This document shows, one piece after another, positions 22,002 through 36,932 of a DNA stretch of 64,000 bases (positions within the stretch are counted from its first letter, which is position 1; each line of letters opens with the position of its first letter). Under the pieces are notes generated by a model. The model saw nothing but the letters and a program-made list of their open reading frames with translations, had not been told where the DNA came from and made no database searches. Source of the stretch: Lanius collurio (lineage: Eukaryota; Chordata; Aves; Passeriformes; Laniidae); assembly GCA_020086605.1 (NCBI GenBank), contig JACBWW010000050.1:1290791-1354790 (forward strand), written 5' to 3'. A program made the position numbers and the translations under genes.

Positions 22002-25000
22002 CAACACTTTCATAATGATTTCCCTTACAAGAGGGTTGGTTACTGAGCTGTTTTACCCAGTTTTACAAACTCTGTATCTACAGTCCAGATAAACTCCATT
22101 CCATTACAGACAAAGGTCTGTGTGCATGGATTTTATGACCTGCTCTTCAATGTGCTCCTAGGGGAAGGACAGGGGAAGGACTCTGGCTCACAGTCTTATA
22201 CAATGTCTTATGAGTGAAGCACTGATGTTTGCCCACTGATACCACACCAAAACCTGTGATGGAGAAGTATTCTCAAACATGAACACTGCTACCCACAAGT
22301 TGGAGTTTTATCTGACAGGACTGACTGGAGGAGGCCTTGCCACTCCACAGGAGGGGACAGTGACAGAGTAGTGGTGCCAAAGGAAGGACCCACTGGCTTC
22401 AGAAGTCTTGGACTGCAGGTGGCCCAACGAGACTTTGCTATCAAACATCAGATGCTGCCACTGGGACTTGCAGGTCTCAAATGCTGGGGACAGAGAAAAA
22501 AATTCCCTAGGCCAGAGACATCCATGAACATGAGGGACTCAGCAATACCAAACCCCCAGGAGTCATAGAGAGACCTGTGGTACATTTAAATCAAAAAGGG
22601 CATCATGGCATCAAAAAACACCGGGTCATATTTACTTTACACCATGGATTTATGGATTTAATTCAAGTGGGAGCTGTCAGTAATACATGAACATCCTGAG
22701 CAGCTAATTTACACGAGCACTCATCAGTGCACCCACAAGCCCACAGCACACTGAGACAACTTCAAATCAGAAACCAGAATTTAAGTCCACATTTGCTGAA
22801 ATGGTGACAGGTATTTTTTGTAAATATGATTGGAATTCCATTCTTTTGTTTTGATTTTTCTTAAGATATCAGAACACAGAGCATGAAAAAAGCTCTGCTA
22901 CTTAGCAAGCAAGCCTGCACTTACAGGTTTGAGCTTAGTTCTGAACTTCTGGTATGAAATTCTATTTTTTTCAGTACTGTGTCCAGCACAAAAGGAATAT
23001 GTACTTGTAGTGTTTATAAGACTGTCAGCAGAAATCAGGTTATATAAATTACATATACCAAATGAGAGTTCGTGTTCTCACATGGAGATGGAAAAAGCTC
23101 CCTATGGATACCTGAACAAAGTACTGCATACATGCCATGCATTCTTATTTTTTATTAGTTATTATACAATTTTACCTGGAGTATTGTATCCTGTGTCCCC
23201 ATGTTCCGAGTGAGCTGTAGACGCCCTTTGATAGAGACTGACATGAAAACCAACCATTGCTGTTGCCTGAATGGTCACAGGTTAGACAGCCCTCTTCTAT
23301 TGATAGATGTTCTCAGAAGACTAAGATTTTAGATTAAATCTGTTGTGTTTTAACAGCAAAAAATGAAATATTTTAAGAATTATAATTTATGTGTCTGTAG
23401 CAGCCCTGATATGTTAGTTATTCAGTCAATTTTCTACTCCAGTTTTCCACAGACATATTCTTTAAGTAAAGATAATCTTTGTTTGCATTTGCCTATTATG
23501 CAGTGGTTGTTTGTTTTTAAGCTGTTTTGGTCCTGCCATTAAATACATTTGCTTTAATAAGATGAGCAGCAGTACTTGTAAATCAGAACATCTGGAAATG
23601 CCTGCAATCTGCCAGACAGTCTTGTGCAAAAGCATCGCTCCAAATAAATGTTATTTGCAAAGCTCTTTAATATTATGCCAGAGAAAGTGATTACAAAAAT
23701 GTAAAAAGTCTAAAAGGATGGGAGTAACATCAAATCCCTGAAATCATCACTAAGTGTCTGTATTTTCTGAAGTTCACATATGAATCACAAAGCAAACTAC
23801 TGTCCTGGCAGGACCCAAAGGTCCCAGAAGGGGAACATGTATGATGTTCACAGGGGGAAAAAGGGAAAGAGAAAAATTGAGCAAAACCTAGGGATTATCA
23901 TGTTCTATGGACAACTTCATTGTCCAAGGGAATCTTCACAGAATAACTGAGACACTTAAGGGTGACACTTTTGAATTAAACTTCTTTCATTAACAAATGC
24001 AAGGTTGGAATGGACTTCAAAAGAACATCAACATGATCTTATTTATCATTAGGCCAATATCAGTATTCCTTTCATTAGGACACAAATTATAAGGAGGAAC
24101 TAATGGCAAATATCTATACTTTCTCACTCTTCACTAATGACGTGATTTTGCTACAAACTAAGCAAGTTGCTTTTAAATTATCTTGTATTAACCTAGTGTT
24201 TCAGAAAGATCATCTTTGTCATTGAGATGTAAGTTTAAATTTTAGCTTAGGTTTCGAAACTGGATTAAAAGACAAACTAGTACTGTGATCAAAATGCTCT
24301 AACAGCAACTACAATTATCTACTAAAACATTGCTTCTGAAACTAAAAACACCCAAAACAACAAACCACTGGTTCGTTTGTTGGTTGGGAAACTCTGTTGA
24401 GCTGCAGGAATAAATATTTTTTACAGTTTGATAGACAGAAAGCTGCAGATGCTACACACCTTATCTTTTACAACTACCGAGGTGGTTTTTCTGACTCTTA
24501 TTCTCGTCAAAATTTGCTTAAATTTCACAGTTAGCAAGAGAAACCAGTAATTGAATGAGCTCACAGAAGTGGGAGGACAAATTTCAGGGGGGCAACTGAG
24601 GCATTCTCCCCTCTCACTCCAAGCCACTGAGAAAGCTGAAATTACCTCTACAGAAGAGAGACTGAAGTAAAATATTGGGGCCACTGGCAATTTCTCTGCA
24701 GCACCAGGAAGCTGGGCAATGAGTGGTTTTGCCTCTCCATTAATTACGAAATGGCAAGGTTTTACTGGCTGCCCAAAGAAGAATCCAACAGACAGCTGTG
24801 ATACACGACTTAGTAAATGGAAATACATCAGATCCGTTTACAGTGAAGTAACGTCTCCATAACTGTCCCTGCTCTACTGTCTTACAGCAAGAGCCTTCCA
24901 AAATCACCGCAGGTTCCTGCTGCAACCTCAGCTTCTGTTCTTACAGGGCAGACTGAGAGGGCAGCCAGGGAGGGACACAGGGAAGGAACTCCTGCCACTG

Positions 25001-28000
25001 AGATCCTTCTCCCACCTTGTTCAAAAATGCATCCAACTCTCTCTTAAAACTCATTTGGTCAGCAGGCTATTCCCATGCCTTGGTGATACAACGCTTAAGA
25101 ACCTTCTAATTTCCTGCAGTCTTTCTTACAAAGTGCTTAAAATGATTGGATTTGGTTGCTGTTGCTAAAGGTTTTATTAAACTAAAGGCTCAAATCATTC
25201 TCTTCCTCTTGGTCCCTCAGATCGTTATTGCCTGGAGGTATTTATGCACAGAAATCAAAGCCCTTCTTTGCTAGAATTAACGAACTAAACTCCTCTGTGC
25301 TTTCCCCTTGCATCTTTCCATTACTTTATTTATTATTGCAGCCTCTTCTCATTTGTCTTACTTTCAGTACCTTGTGCTCAGGCAACCAAAGCTTCTCACA
25401 GTATCCCGTATCAGTCTAAAAATATTAACCAAGCCCCATGGTCTCCTTTCACTGAATCCAGGCCTCTAATTTCTGATCTGTGCTGGCCTAAATGTCACCA
25501 GAAGAGTTTCAACAGCTTGTCACAATAACAGGACAGTTTTATCTGGCCCACATTGAAGTTCACTGAGTAACCCGAGCCCCCAGGAGCAGAGCACCAGGGC
25601 GTTGCCATGAGGTAACACAGAGTCATCAGCCCCAGCCGGAGCCCTGGAACAGGATGTTATGGATATAACATCACCCTGAAAATGGTGCCAAACTTCTGCA
25701 ATCCTTGCAAATTCCACAGCCATCTCCCCCACCCCCCAGGATTCCCAAAGACAAAAACACTTAAGCCTATCTGCTGGCAGGGAGGGCCGTTCCCAGCCCC
25801 TCCATGAGTGAGTATTCCAGGCAGTGCCTGCTGCCCACGGCCTGGTAGCTGCTCACTGATGCCAAGTCCTCCTTCTGCTCTCACGTCCGGTGTCTGCAGC
25901 CCAGCCCATTCCCATCAACGCCCCGCTGGCCAAACAAACCAGCACATCATCTCCACCAACACTGAGGGACTCACTGAGTGCCTAGGGCCTCTCCGTCTCT
26001 GCTGATGCTTTCCAGCACCTCCTTGACTTTCACTGCCCAGGTCCAACTTGCCTCCTGCTAAGTTCTTGTTAATGCCATATTTAAAATTCCCCTGAACCGG
26101 CCCCATTTCTCACTGGATCTAGAAATGCAGCTGGTTAAAACACAAGGCCACCCCCAGCACGGTGCACCCTCTAGTCACCTGCATTTCAGCAAACCTGAGG
26201 TGAAACAGAAGGGCTCGTCCCACATGGACACCAGCTACAAACCAGGGTAGTCCGAGAGCAGTGCCAGTCTGTCCTTCATGTTTTCCACATCAGGAATACT
26301 GCAAAGAAACACCACAACCATCTCAGCAAAGCCTCAAGACGATATTCAGGATTTGTACATATTCTGAAACCACTGTGAAACTCCTGGGAATTTAGAAGCA
26401 TCCTAAAGTTTAAAATTTGTTACACAGTGATAGAAAAAAAATGCTTGTTTTGTTGCTTTTCACTTAGAGGTAACAGGCTGGAATACATTCCAATAACATT
26501 TATTATTTTATGTGTATATTTTACTGACATAAATAACTAATTTAGGAAATTTTCCAAATTAAGTGATCCATTTTTAGGATCATATAAGTAACTGCTTGTT
26601 GCAAGGTCCTAAAGGAAATATTTATCATTGCGTTTATAAAGTACTGCAAATAACTGAGTTTTCCTCTTTGGTCTTCACTCTGGGCAAAAATAGGCACAAT
26701 TAATATTCAAGCTTCATCAGAGCTTCATATAGGCTTGGAAAAATTCCTGTATTATATCTGTTCTATTTCAGAAATAAACTCCTTTAACCTAGCCTATGCT
26801 CACAGCTCTAGTATTTGTATATAAAAATTACTGTAAAGCATTGAAAGTAAGCATCAAATGGATTTGGAATTTAAATACTTACATCTGATATCTGAAACAC
26901 TTTGCTTATAAAACTAATTTTATTCAAGCCAAAGTCACAAATATATCTTTCTCTAGGCTAAAGGGAGCTAAAAAATATTCATAGAAACAGGTGAGAGTAT
27001 GTAGCACATTAACCCAACTACAAAGGTCAAACATGCCCAAAACACAAGGAGAAGCAACTTATCTCTATTTATAATTTAGATCTTTGCAGTTTAAGTTCAT
27101 CTCATACTTTCACACGAGAACAGGTTTATTAAGATATAGTGCCTTCACAGGAACTCTTTATCTGCAAATAAAAAATGAGTCTTTTTGGGCATTCTGAAAT
27201 TAATTTCCTGGAATTTGACAGACAGCCTGCAGTCCCAATGCTTTAGCTTCTCCATCCTTACACCTTTTCCAGCAATTCTTCCTCTAGTAGATGTCAACTT
27301 TATGGATTCTAAAGGTCATTTTGAAAATGTAGTGTTCATATCACAGTTACATCAAATTCCACAGTTACATCCAAATTCCTAACTTTAAAAGTTAAGTTAA
27401 ACACTCAGAAGGACTTGCTGTTCTCCTGAACACACTGGTGAGCTTGGAGCATATCCTTAGTTGAATTGTATGCTATATTCTTAGATACTCTTGAAGAATT
27501 AAGGAAAAAATGATCAATTAAAACAGCAAGAGATCTGAATTTCCACTGAGCTTGGCATGAAAGGCTGAGCAAGACACTTCCCTTTCCAGCTCCTTTTCCT
27601 TTCAGTGTATTCAGGACAACCAAGAACCCATGATCAGGTACCAGGAGAGGACCACTGTAGGATCTTTCTTTGGCCTGATCTTCCTCACGTGGCCCCCACA
27701 TTCACCTGAGAGTTCATTTTCACTGCTATTTCACATTGCTGTGTAGTCACTAAGCTCCTGTGGGATGGGCTTTGGCATGCTGTTACAGTGAGCTTTCCCA
27801 TAAATTGTGTCTGTCCCTCCTGCTCATTTCTGACATCCTGCATTTCACAGCAGCAAGAATCAGGCTGAATCATTCACTGAAGCACAGGCAGAGCACCTCC
27901 ACTCCGTGCTCAAGGTTTTCACTCCTCAGCAGAAAAGGAAGCAATTACCAATGTCATTTTGTTACTGGTAGGATTTCTGGAAGGCAGTGCTTTTAAGCAG

Positions 28001-28566
28001 CAGTTATTGCATATTATTATAGTTATGCAAAATCTTTTCTTTCCAGTCTGAGCGTTTATGACATTTGTTTCTCAGGCACAGCACTCATAAACACAGGATG
28101 TTTTCTTGTAAGAATATGCCTATGTCAACCCATATTCTTTACCAGCATCCCTAGGATTTTCTCTTATTTTCTGAAAACTAACTTTGAGCAAAGGATGTTG
28201 CCAATTCCCTGATCTCAATCTTTAAGGAATAGAATTGTCTTAAGGGTGGTGCATTATTTATAATTTTCATATTCAAAACAACTGCTTTGGTCACAAAAAC
28301 ATATGACTCATTCTGAAGTGAATAAAAGAAGGCTGCCTGTCTGTAAGAAGTCCCTGATGATGTACTGAAATAAGATTGTTAGGTGCAGAGGTAAAGGACT
28401 TTTTGTTGTTTGGTCTGAAAAGCATCTTCCTTTTCCTTTGGAAGAAGAGAAGCTTATAAGGATGACCTGCTACTTCCCTTAAACACCTTCTCCTGGCATG
28501 TCCCTTACAAATGCACCCCCCTCCTCACATCAGAACATAAGCCTGGTCTAATCTTTCGGGATAAGG

Positions 28567-28600
28567 AAAAAAAAAAAAAAGAAAAAAAGAAAAAAAAAAG
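28567..28600 (+). repeat. A-rich simple repeat
   Basis: Interrupted poly(A) with two isolated G residues. Could be the tail of an old insertion, but no element is recognisable beside it. Confidence 0.8.
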
Positions 28601-31600
28601 ATATTCCTTCCCACTGTCTATGCTAGAAAAGGAATCTTCACAGTCCAGCCAAGGGAAATAGTCTTTCTTCAAACTAGGCTTTTATTGCAGGCAGGTGTTA
28701 TCTAAAAACCTGTCATCCCATCAGAGAGTGATGCAAACTGTTTGATTCTCTACTGGAGAGACTTTCTTTTTCTTGCAGTCCTCATTTACAGCTCAGAGTC
28801 CTTAAAAAAGTTGAGTAAAAGAATTATCAGCACAGAGAACATTGTGACAGAAACAGAGCAGACCATGTTTGGTGACACCGACTCATTCTCAGGGGCCAGT
28901 TACAGAAAATACAGCTAAAGGTTGCCAGACTTTGGTGTTCCTTTTCCCTTGACAGTGATGCCAACCAAGGAACAAAAGCCTGTCAGATGCACCTGCACTC
29001 CCATGCCATGCCTTGTTGCTGAGTGGTAATTAAACGTGTCCCAGAGCACAGCAGTTGATAGCCCACATTCTTCTCCTACACATATATCATGTTCATATAT
29101 TCAATAAGAGCGTGAGTGAGCTGTGATGGAGAGATGCTTCTGTTTTCTCTTTCTGGGAACATCACAAAGGTTTTCTCCATGGCTGTTTTTAAAGCTACAA
29201 CTTGTGATGAGTTTAGTCTAAGCCCTGGTAGGATAAGTAATACCTATAACAGCAGTCAATAAAATGGGTTTCTGACACTGAAGTTTCCTAAATGTTAAGC
29301 CACAGTATAACATACCCATCTATGCAGTAAAAAATACTATTACGTATTTAAATAGCACATATAGACAGCCAAAGATTGACATCAGTACAAATTAGAGCTC
29401 TGTAAAGTACACCAGAAAACCAGTCCTGGGACTCCAGACTCTAAACACGAAGGCAATCCCCAATTAAAACCGAGACACGTCAACAGCTGAAAACCTATAC
29501 CACAGACGGCCCCAAATTTCATGATCCTTATTTATAGCATCTCACCCTGATCTTAAGGACCAGATTAGATTTCTCCTAACTCTAATCCTATCTCTGCAAT
29601 CCCCAGATAATGTATATATTGCTGTGCTGAATTGTTAAATCCAATCTTCCTTATAGGCAGAAATTAGTCCCTCTATAACAGTAAAATACATGGCTGTGGG
29701 TCATGTCTGCTGACATGTTTTGGGCTGTAGAAGACTAAGTATTGACTCCAGCCCACATCCTTAGGCTAACCTCAATAATAAGGCCAAGCCCTATAGTAAC
29801 ATGTGAAGCAACTGAAACACACAAAACTCTGAAAATTTAGACTGAAACTGAAATATATAAATTGAACTTTAATGAAATACACTGAAATGCTATTTCTAAG
29901 CATATGCTGAATGTTAGCCATAAATCTTAATATCATGAAGACCCCAAGCTGAGTTTTACTGTGGAGATCAATTCCTATGGTAATGCAGAAGGTAAGACCT
30001 TTGTTAATCCTCAGCCCTTCTTTTTAATCTCTTAGTGCCAGTGCTCCAACACCAGAAACCCTGACTTTGAGCCCAAATAAATGCTTAGTAATATCAGGGT
30101 ATTGATCAATCCCTACAGTAAATGAGGGCAGAAGTGCCATGCCAGGCACCTCCCTAAAACTGAACATGACAGAGTTGAATCACAGACTTACAATCTAACT
30201 TTAATTCCAACCATAAAATTAATTTGAAGTCTAAAAGGGGGATGAATCATTTAAGCAGAAAAGCTGCCAGCCCTCTTCTAACTCCTTGGGCTTTTAAAAT
30301 CCACAGAGGCTCATCTTTCCAAAGCTTGACCTTGACCCCAGCCTCCAACACAGTCAGCCCTCAGGAGGGATATGGGGACTAGTTCAGATCCCCAGCCCTA
30401 ATAGCTGCGAGTGCTGGCAGTCCATGCTGGGAAGGAGAACTGTTCAGGAGAGGTGAGGAACTCCCTGCCAGAAGGGAGCTCTTAGCACCCATGCTGGTGC
30501 CCTTGAGAAACAGATAATTACATGGACTTTCAGTTTTAGATTTCTAAAACCAAATACTGAGTTCTAACCCCAGACTTAATTATAGGCAAACAGAAGCCAA
30601 TGCCTAGAAATTTCTTGATATATCAGAAAAATATTTGGATAACAACTACATCTTGGGTTTTGTTTTTTTTTTAATTTTATTTTCCCTCATAAAATCAGGT
30701 CAAGAATTTTGCCTTTGCTGCAGATCATTCCCGCTTCAGCTCAGCACTGCACAACCTCTGATATAACATAGCCTTGCTGAATAATTTATGTATTTGCCAT
30801 AGTTTCATTTGTAGACAGAAAATTCCTGTTATATTTGAAGTACAAACTCAGAGCTGCTGAGCCTCAGTGCCCTGCTTGGAGCTGCTGCAATCATGCTGTG
30901 CTTGTGCAACTCTTGCAGGAGGTCTGAGAAGAAAATTGATTTTTTAGAGGCAGAATTCATGTTGAAAGCATTTAAAAGAGAATACAGCAATTTCAAAGGT
31001 GATTGAAACTGAAGGGGAAATTAACATTTTCTCATGTTTTAAATACCTTTACCTCTGCCAAAGAAAAGGGGATTTATCATGCTGAGAGAATTCACTCTGC
31101 CAAACACTCAGGCAACACTTGTTCACTGTAGGTGTCTTTAAACAACAGGATCTGAATAGACAGAAGGACTGAAAGTTTCAGAGGAATAATTCAGATTCTT
31201 TTAAAACAACATTTGCAGTAAGAAAGAAAGCAAGTTCCACAAGCCTCTGGCAGTTTTAACCAAAGCTTTCAGCACTACCATTAATATACAGTATTCAATA
31301 CTGCCAGGAGTTTTTTGTACAGGAACTTGTTGTTTGATCTTTGAGACCTTCCCATTGAATGTACATCAGAAGTTACTATTGAGTTCTCACTCTGAAGCTA
31401 AGCAACAGCAGAAAAGTTCTGAAAAAGAAAAAACCCTCTCTCTTCTCAGAGAAGTATACATTAAAATCTACTCGTTACTCTTCTGTACAATTATGCTGAC
31501 CCAGGGAGATTTCTCCCCTTGCATATACACATTCAAACAGATCATTTTTGCTTGAGTACATAAGTGAAAGCTTTGAAATGTGTTAAAAGAATTATTTATA

Positions 31601-34600
31601 GTAGCCTGATTGTGATGTCTAAGAAAGATGATTCTTCATGTTACAAGAAAATTACTTCATACCAAGTCTGAAAACCCCCGTCTGACGCCTTTTCACCACT
31701 CTTTTGCTAAACTGAGGGTGTTATTTGTTAGCCATATGAAAAGTGGTGACTGTTTCTGGGAGCCTCTATTAACTGTCCTAAAGGGGTAATGACATAACTA
31801 AAATGAAAGAATTGTCTTCATCTTTCATTCCCAGGATCTCCAGGAGCCAGTGCTAATTCAGCTCCTACTGTTGACCCGAGAATTCTGGTTTAACTGATAA
31901 ACATAATTTCTTACATTTCAGACAGATATATATAACTTCTTGCTCTCTTACATTTACCTTTCTCATGTTAATTTTTTTTCATTCTTCTTATCCTGGGCCA
32001 TTCTTTACATCAATCAAATGTTGCTTGACCTTTTTTTTCTTCCTATAGTTAAATCTCTTGTTTTCTTGCAGTTATCATTCAGTAGAATTAGTCCACACAC
32101 TATATGAATAACAAAGAACAAACAATATGAAATATATTTCATTGTGTGAGATTTTGTATGAAACAGTACTCACTTTTATCAGCTGTCTGTATTCAAAGCT
32201 ATAACCATTTCACTAGGCCCAGGTTTAGAGAGGAATAACTCTTGTAGGGGGAAAGAAAGAGAAGTTGAATATTTCTTATTTAATGAGGTTCTGTTCTGCC
32301 AGACATTCCCCAAAAGACTTTTCCCAGTAATTTTCTGCCACTGAAAGGCTGCCCTGTTGTATGAAACAGAGCACAGATTCCACATAAAATGAGATTCCAG
32401 TCTAGCTCAAATAAATCCATTCTCTAGCTTTGGGATAAAAAATCTTTACAATTATTTCAGGGAAACCTGTGAGGATCCACTGAGAAATGTTATGACAGCT
32501 ATAAAGTGATGTTCTTACAGCTCCAGAGAAGTCCAGTTACATCCATAAACATAACCAGCCAGCAAATTTGCTTCTCCTCCTCCTGCTCTTCAAGATGTTC
32601 AGTAATATCTGCAGCTATACTGAGTTTAAAGGCTCTTCTGGAATAAAAAGATTTCTGCTACTGATATTGGTAGTATTATAAAAATAACACAAACCTGCAG
32701 TTCTATCCCTCTTCCACCTATCATTATGGGCTCGGCTGAGATCTCTGTGAGGACAAATGTAATTTTTAAGTCATATTTTCCTCTCTACTTCATGCTTTAA
32801 AAAAAAATTCCCACCATTTTCAGAACTGGAAATAAAAGAAATCTATATTTACATCAGCTGGATGATGTATGTGAGCATTTTGAGCCTTGGTACAGCAGAA
32901 TTCATTGTAGTACTACTGCTACTCATAAACCAAGGAAAAGCAAGGATGTTAATATTCCTCTATCTTAAAAGCCAGAGGTGCTCTTTCAAATTAACTTTTT
33001 CTTTCTTTCTTTTCTTATTTTCTTTACTATCAGATAAAATATGCCAGTGAAAGGTAGCCAGTTGTGCATGAAGGAAAGAATTGTAATCCCAGGCCCTTCC
33101 CACATGAAGGCTTCTACCTCCTCTGTACCATTCTCCTTCCTTGCCCCATGAAGACCACAACCCTGAAAGTCTGTCAGTCCTTCCTGCAAGACCCAAAGTT
33201 TTCTGTGATTCTTCATTATTTTTCTTAGTAACTTTAGTGAGACATTCAGCACTCTCAATTAACTTGCAGTTACATTCCTTCCATGATTCCTTTTACGTTA
33301 AAAGTGAAATAGGTGTTCATTAGTCGGTGAATATTTAACAGGCCTCTTGCTCAGCTCAGTTTCTCTGTATTACTTCTGCTGGGAACCCCCAGTAGCTCTT
33401 CCTGAGTCCTCACAGGGACTCAGGGCACCCAAGGTAACTTACTGTTCATCTGAAAATCACAGGATATTTTGAGGATCCTTATGGGTTTACAAAGGGGATC
33501 AATGATGACTGAAAATGCGGTAAGGTTCCTGTCAGACCAGGCCCAGATCATCCCAACAACTCCTGTCTGAGATTTCACTGACTTGTATTTTCCATGTGAT
33601 CCCAGTGGATATGATCACATTCCCAAACCACTATCATAAATGTGTCTGACTGAGGAACTTGTGGAAGAGCCAAGGCCTGAAAAGGTACTGCTGGGTCACA
33701 GGCATCAGCATAAGGAATCTGTTCATCCAGAAATAAAAAATAACAGCAATAGTGCTGTTACTGGGATCATCTCAGTACTTAGGCAAAGCAGGGTTTGTAA
33801 GGAAAGGCTTTTTTTTTTAACCACTTTTTAAAAAAAATGCAATCCACTAGTGAAGTTGGAAGTACAGATAAGATTTTGGATACACATGCCAAGGTTTGAT
33901 GAAGGGTTTACGTTACCTGAAAGCCTTGCCAAATGAAATGACTGCCCAGTTGTTAACTAAGTGAAGCTATGAAAATCAGATAAAAAAAATAAGGTCCTCT
34001 CTTTTTGATTGGAGTGACTAACAACAATATTAAGTCCCATGTGCTGCTTTAAGACAAATTAAAATGCTGGTGAAGCCATGCATCCTCATTTACTCATCAG
34101 GAATGTAATGAGTTGTTTCCCGAAAGGCAGCTGAAATCAAAATAAGGAAAGAGAACATTTTGTACTTTCTGTATATCTGTGTTTGGGATGGAGCTCCCCC
34201 TCCTCTCCAGGCCCTGGCACTCCAACCCCAGCACAGCAGCAGGAGCACACTCTGCCCAGCACGTGTGCCCTGAGCACTTTTCTTGCCACCTCCCAGAATT
34301 CATAACAATAATTTAAAGCAGGATTTCAAAATCCATGCCTAAAAACAAAGGGAAAACCAGCTGACCAGGATCAGCCCCCACCTAAGTGTGGTCTGACCAC
34401 CCATCTCAATGCCACCGTGACGTTACAACTAAAAGGTTTCAAGTGCTCTTCACAGCCTGTTGATCCACTCATGAAATTCTTCTCACTCAAACTTTGCAAC
34501 CCCATGTGACCTCTAAAACCCCAAAACTTTAATTCAGAAGAGAAATGAAACAGTGCAATCCTACCAAAAGGAACATCCATAACACCGTGTCGCAGCCAGT

Positions 34601-34720
34601 TACGACTACCCATATTTCAAGTGTGTATGTACCTAATTGTCCTGGTGCAACCCAGTTGAGCCCTGGCATGTTAACAGAAAAATTATAATAATTTTGATCT
34701 TCTGTTTCTTTTTATTGAGT

Positions 34721-34761
34721 CATACATATATATGTACACTACACACATACATACATATATT
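34721..34761 (+). repeat. CATA/TA microsatellite
   Basis: Alternating CATA, TATA and CACA units (CATACATATATATGTACACT, then ACACACATACATACATATAT). Simple repeat in intergenic DNA. Confidence 0.8.
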
Positions 34762-36172
34762 TACCTCAGGTAGCCAGCCAGTATTAACTGGGACTCACAG
34801 CTGCACCAGCTGTGAATTGATCCTCCATATAATGTGTCTCAAAGTAAGGATACACTCAGTAATTTAGCCTTTAATGTTTTGCTTGATCAAATTAGAAATT
34901 AATTAAGTTATAAGGATGTAAGTACTTTTTGAGAAAACCTCTCATCCTGTTGATCCTATTTGGCCACTCTAACAAGTACTTCTTCACCAGGCTTTGAATA
35001 ATCATAGAAAGGCACCATTCTACCCAAGACAGGGTTACTTTATCAAGCTTATAGTCCACTAAAGACAGCCCTGAAACTCTTATAATAAGACATGTAATAT
35101 ACATTTCCTTCTGTGTATGACCTTAAATGAACTCCATAACAACTCCATAACCCTCTTCCACAAATTAGAAGAGTATATTAATTAGAGTAAATAGCTATTC
35201 CATCTGCCCACAATGTAGAAAAGACTGAATGAAAATCTCTCTATTGTGATAATACAGAAATTAGAAATTCTAGCATAAAAATACTAAAGCTGTACAATCA
35301 ATGAACCAAGTGAGGGAAACATTCAAACACATTTAAACCCACTCCCGTTCTGCATGATTTTCCTTAAGAGACTCATTGTCATTTGAAGTCCTTTCCTCAA
35401 CTGGGATCAATGTGTACTGTGCCATATTTATTATTCTGGGTCAACAGAATTACTTTGGGATTCAAGTAATATCATAAAAGGGAAGTATTGAAGTTCCCTT
35501 GCCTTTAGGATAATTTCTGAATAAAAAATCCCTCCCAAACCCCAAGACTCAGGACTATTAAAAGTTCAATTAAAACTCCCTTTAGCTCTGAGAGTTACCA
35601 ATGACCATTTCTAGTATCCTGAATCTGGAACCAATGAACACAAAGACCATTAAAACAATTAAGGGCTCTTTCATTCATTTTCGATGTCTTGCATATCATA
35701 TGTTCAATAACTCTGAGATTTGACTCAATTCTTTGATTTCTAGCCAATGCCTTGGCAGCATTTCCATTCAGTTCAGGGAAAAGTACAAAATATTCAGTGC
35801 AAGTGGTGAATTACTTATGTCTATATGAATTAGCTCTCACTACTTTTTGGAGAAGATACACCATCAGTAGCAGATAAATGCATAATTTCAGGCTACTGTC
35901 ACCTAAGCTCCATTTGACAGGAAAGAAAATATACTCAGCATTTCCCTATGATGATTTTTTATTGCTCTGCAATACTCTCTAATGCCTTCCAGCTGCATTG
36001 AGGACAATTTGTTCATTTCTCTCAGTAATCAAAATGTGTTTTGACTAGTAAGTCCCTATTTAGTTTTTCTGTAAACGTTTTTCTTAATGGGAGTATTTTC
36101 CAGATGTTGTGTTAGTCTAGTCATCCGGGCCCTCTTCCAAGCCCTGTGGAAAGTTTGCTGTCATGAGCTGTC

Positions 36173-36238
36173 ATTGGTGGTGTGTTTAACGAGCTGCCTA
36201 ATTACCTGACCCCAGCACAGTTCTGAAGCAATATATAA
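36173..36238 (+). promoter_or_regulatory. PRG4: PRG4 core promoter (CCAAT-like and TATA box)
   Basis: TATATAA at 36232-36238 lies about 42 bp before a clean splice donor (TCTGCTAG|GTAAGT at 36280/36281), which implies transcription starting near 36262. An inverted CCAAT motif (ATTGG, 36173-36177) sits 55-60 bp upstream of the TATA. The short exon after it and the next exon with the PRG4 start codon make this the likely PRG4 promoter. A strong TATA box is consistent with tissue-restricted synovial and cartilage expression. Confidence 0.75.
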
Positions 36239-36261
36239 GGATTCTGGAACAGCCCTGGGAG

Positions 36262-36280
36262 CAGGCACACTCTCTGCTAG
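36262..36280 (+). other. PRG4: PRG4 non-coding exon 1 (start approximate)
   Basis: The interval from the inferred start (about 30 bp after TATA) to the donor GTAAGT. It contains no ATG. Its 3' border is read from the donor; the 5' border is inferred only from TATA spacing. Confidence 0.55.
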
Positions 36281-36835
36281 GTAAGTGCTACACCTGTCTC
36301 TACCCAGAGCTCTTCTTCAAAAGGAAAACAAGAAACTAGGACAGAAAATCCAAAGTTTTCATTTTGAAAGAAGATTTACTTTTAGCCTACGTTTCGATTT
36401 GACATATTTCAATGCTAGGTTATGGTTTATAAAATTATGTTGCTGAATAACTAATATTCTGTCAATATTTGGTTTTATTATAGATTTTTATTTATTTTTA
36501 ATTATAACTTTAAACACTGTTGTGCTGAAGTGTACCCATGTTAGAAGATGACTCACTGTAGTCTTCATGTAATAGAATTCTGCAAAAAATTATTTCTATT
36601 ACTTGCTAATAAGGAATTTCTATAGTCTTACTACAAAATTTAACAGCCAATTGACTAATAATCAAGCAGGAATTTATGGAGTAATTCTAAATTAACAATT
36701 TGCCTTTGAACATTTTTATTATTTATTTTATATTTTTATCAAACTAGTCTTATATATAAAGGTGTGCACTGCATTTTTTAAAATGATGAATTAATTGAAT
36801 TGCAGATAGTGATGTGAGATTATTTCTTTTTAGGA

Positions 36836-36932
36836 ATGATGTCGTACCTGAAAGTTATGATCATATGGAACATACTTTGCTTATCCCTGGTGGTCCTTTC
36901 ACTGTCCTTGATTCCAGAAGTGTCTTCTCAAG
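36836..36932 (+). CDS. PRG4: PRG4 exon 2: start codon and signal peptide
   Basis: Acceptor CTTTTTAG, donor GTACTG; ends in phase 1. Begins MMSYLKVMIIWNILCL, has a long Leu/Val/Ile core and ends EVSSQ, the usual PRG4 cleavage region. Two consecutive ATG codons leave the start ambiguous by one residue. Confidence 0.9.

Larger units (their letters stand above)
22002..36172. other. Intergenic DNA upstream of PRG4
   Basis: About 14 kb of AT-rich DNA. No ORF over 135 codons, no recognisable exon, no CR1 fragment I could identify. Contains an A-rich run (28567-28600) and a CATA/TA microsatellite (34721-34761). Distal PRG4 regulatory elements may lie here, but none can be shown from sequence alone. 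Confidence 0.55.

Noticed and set aside
22929..24828. Possible small genes in 22929-23213 and 24421-24828
   Set aside because: Random-looking translations, no splice context, no recognisable domain.
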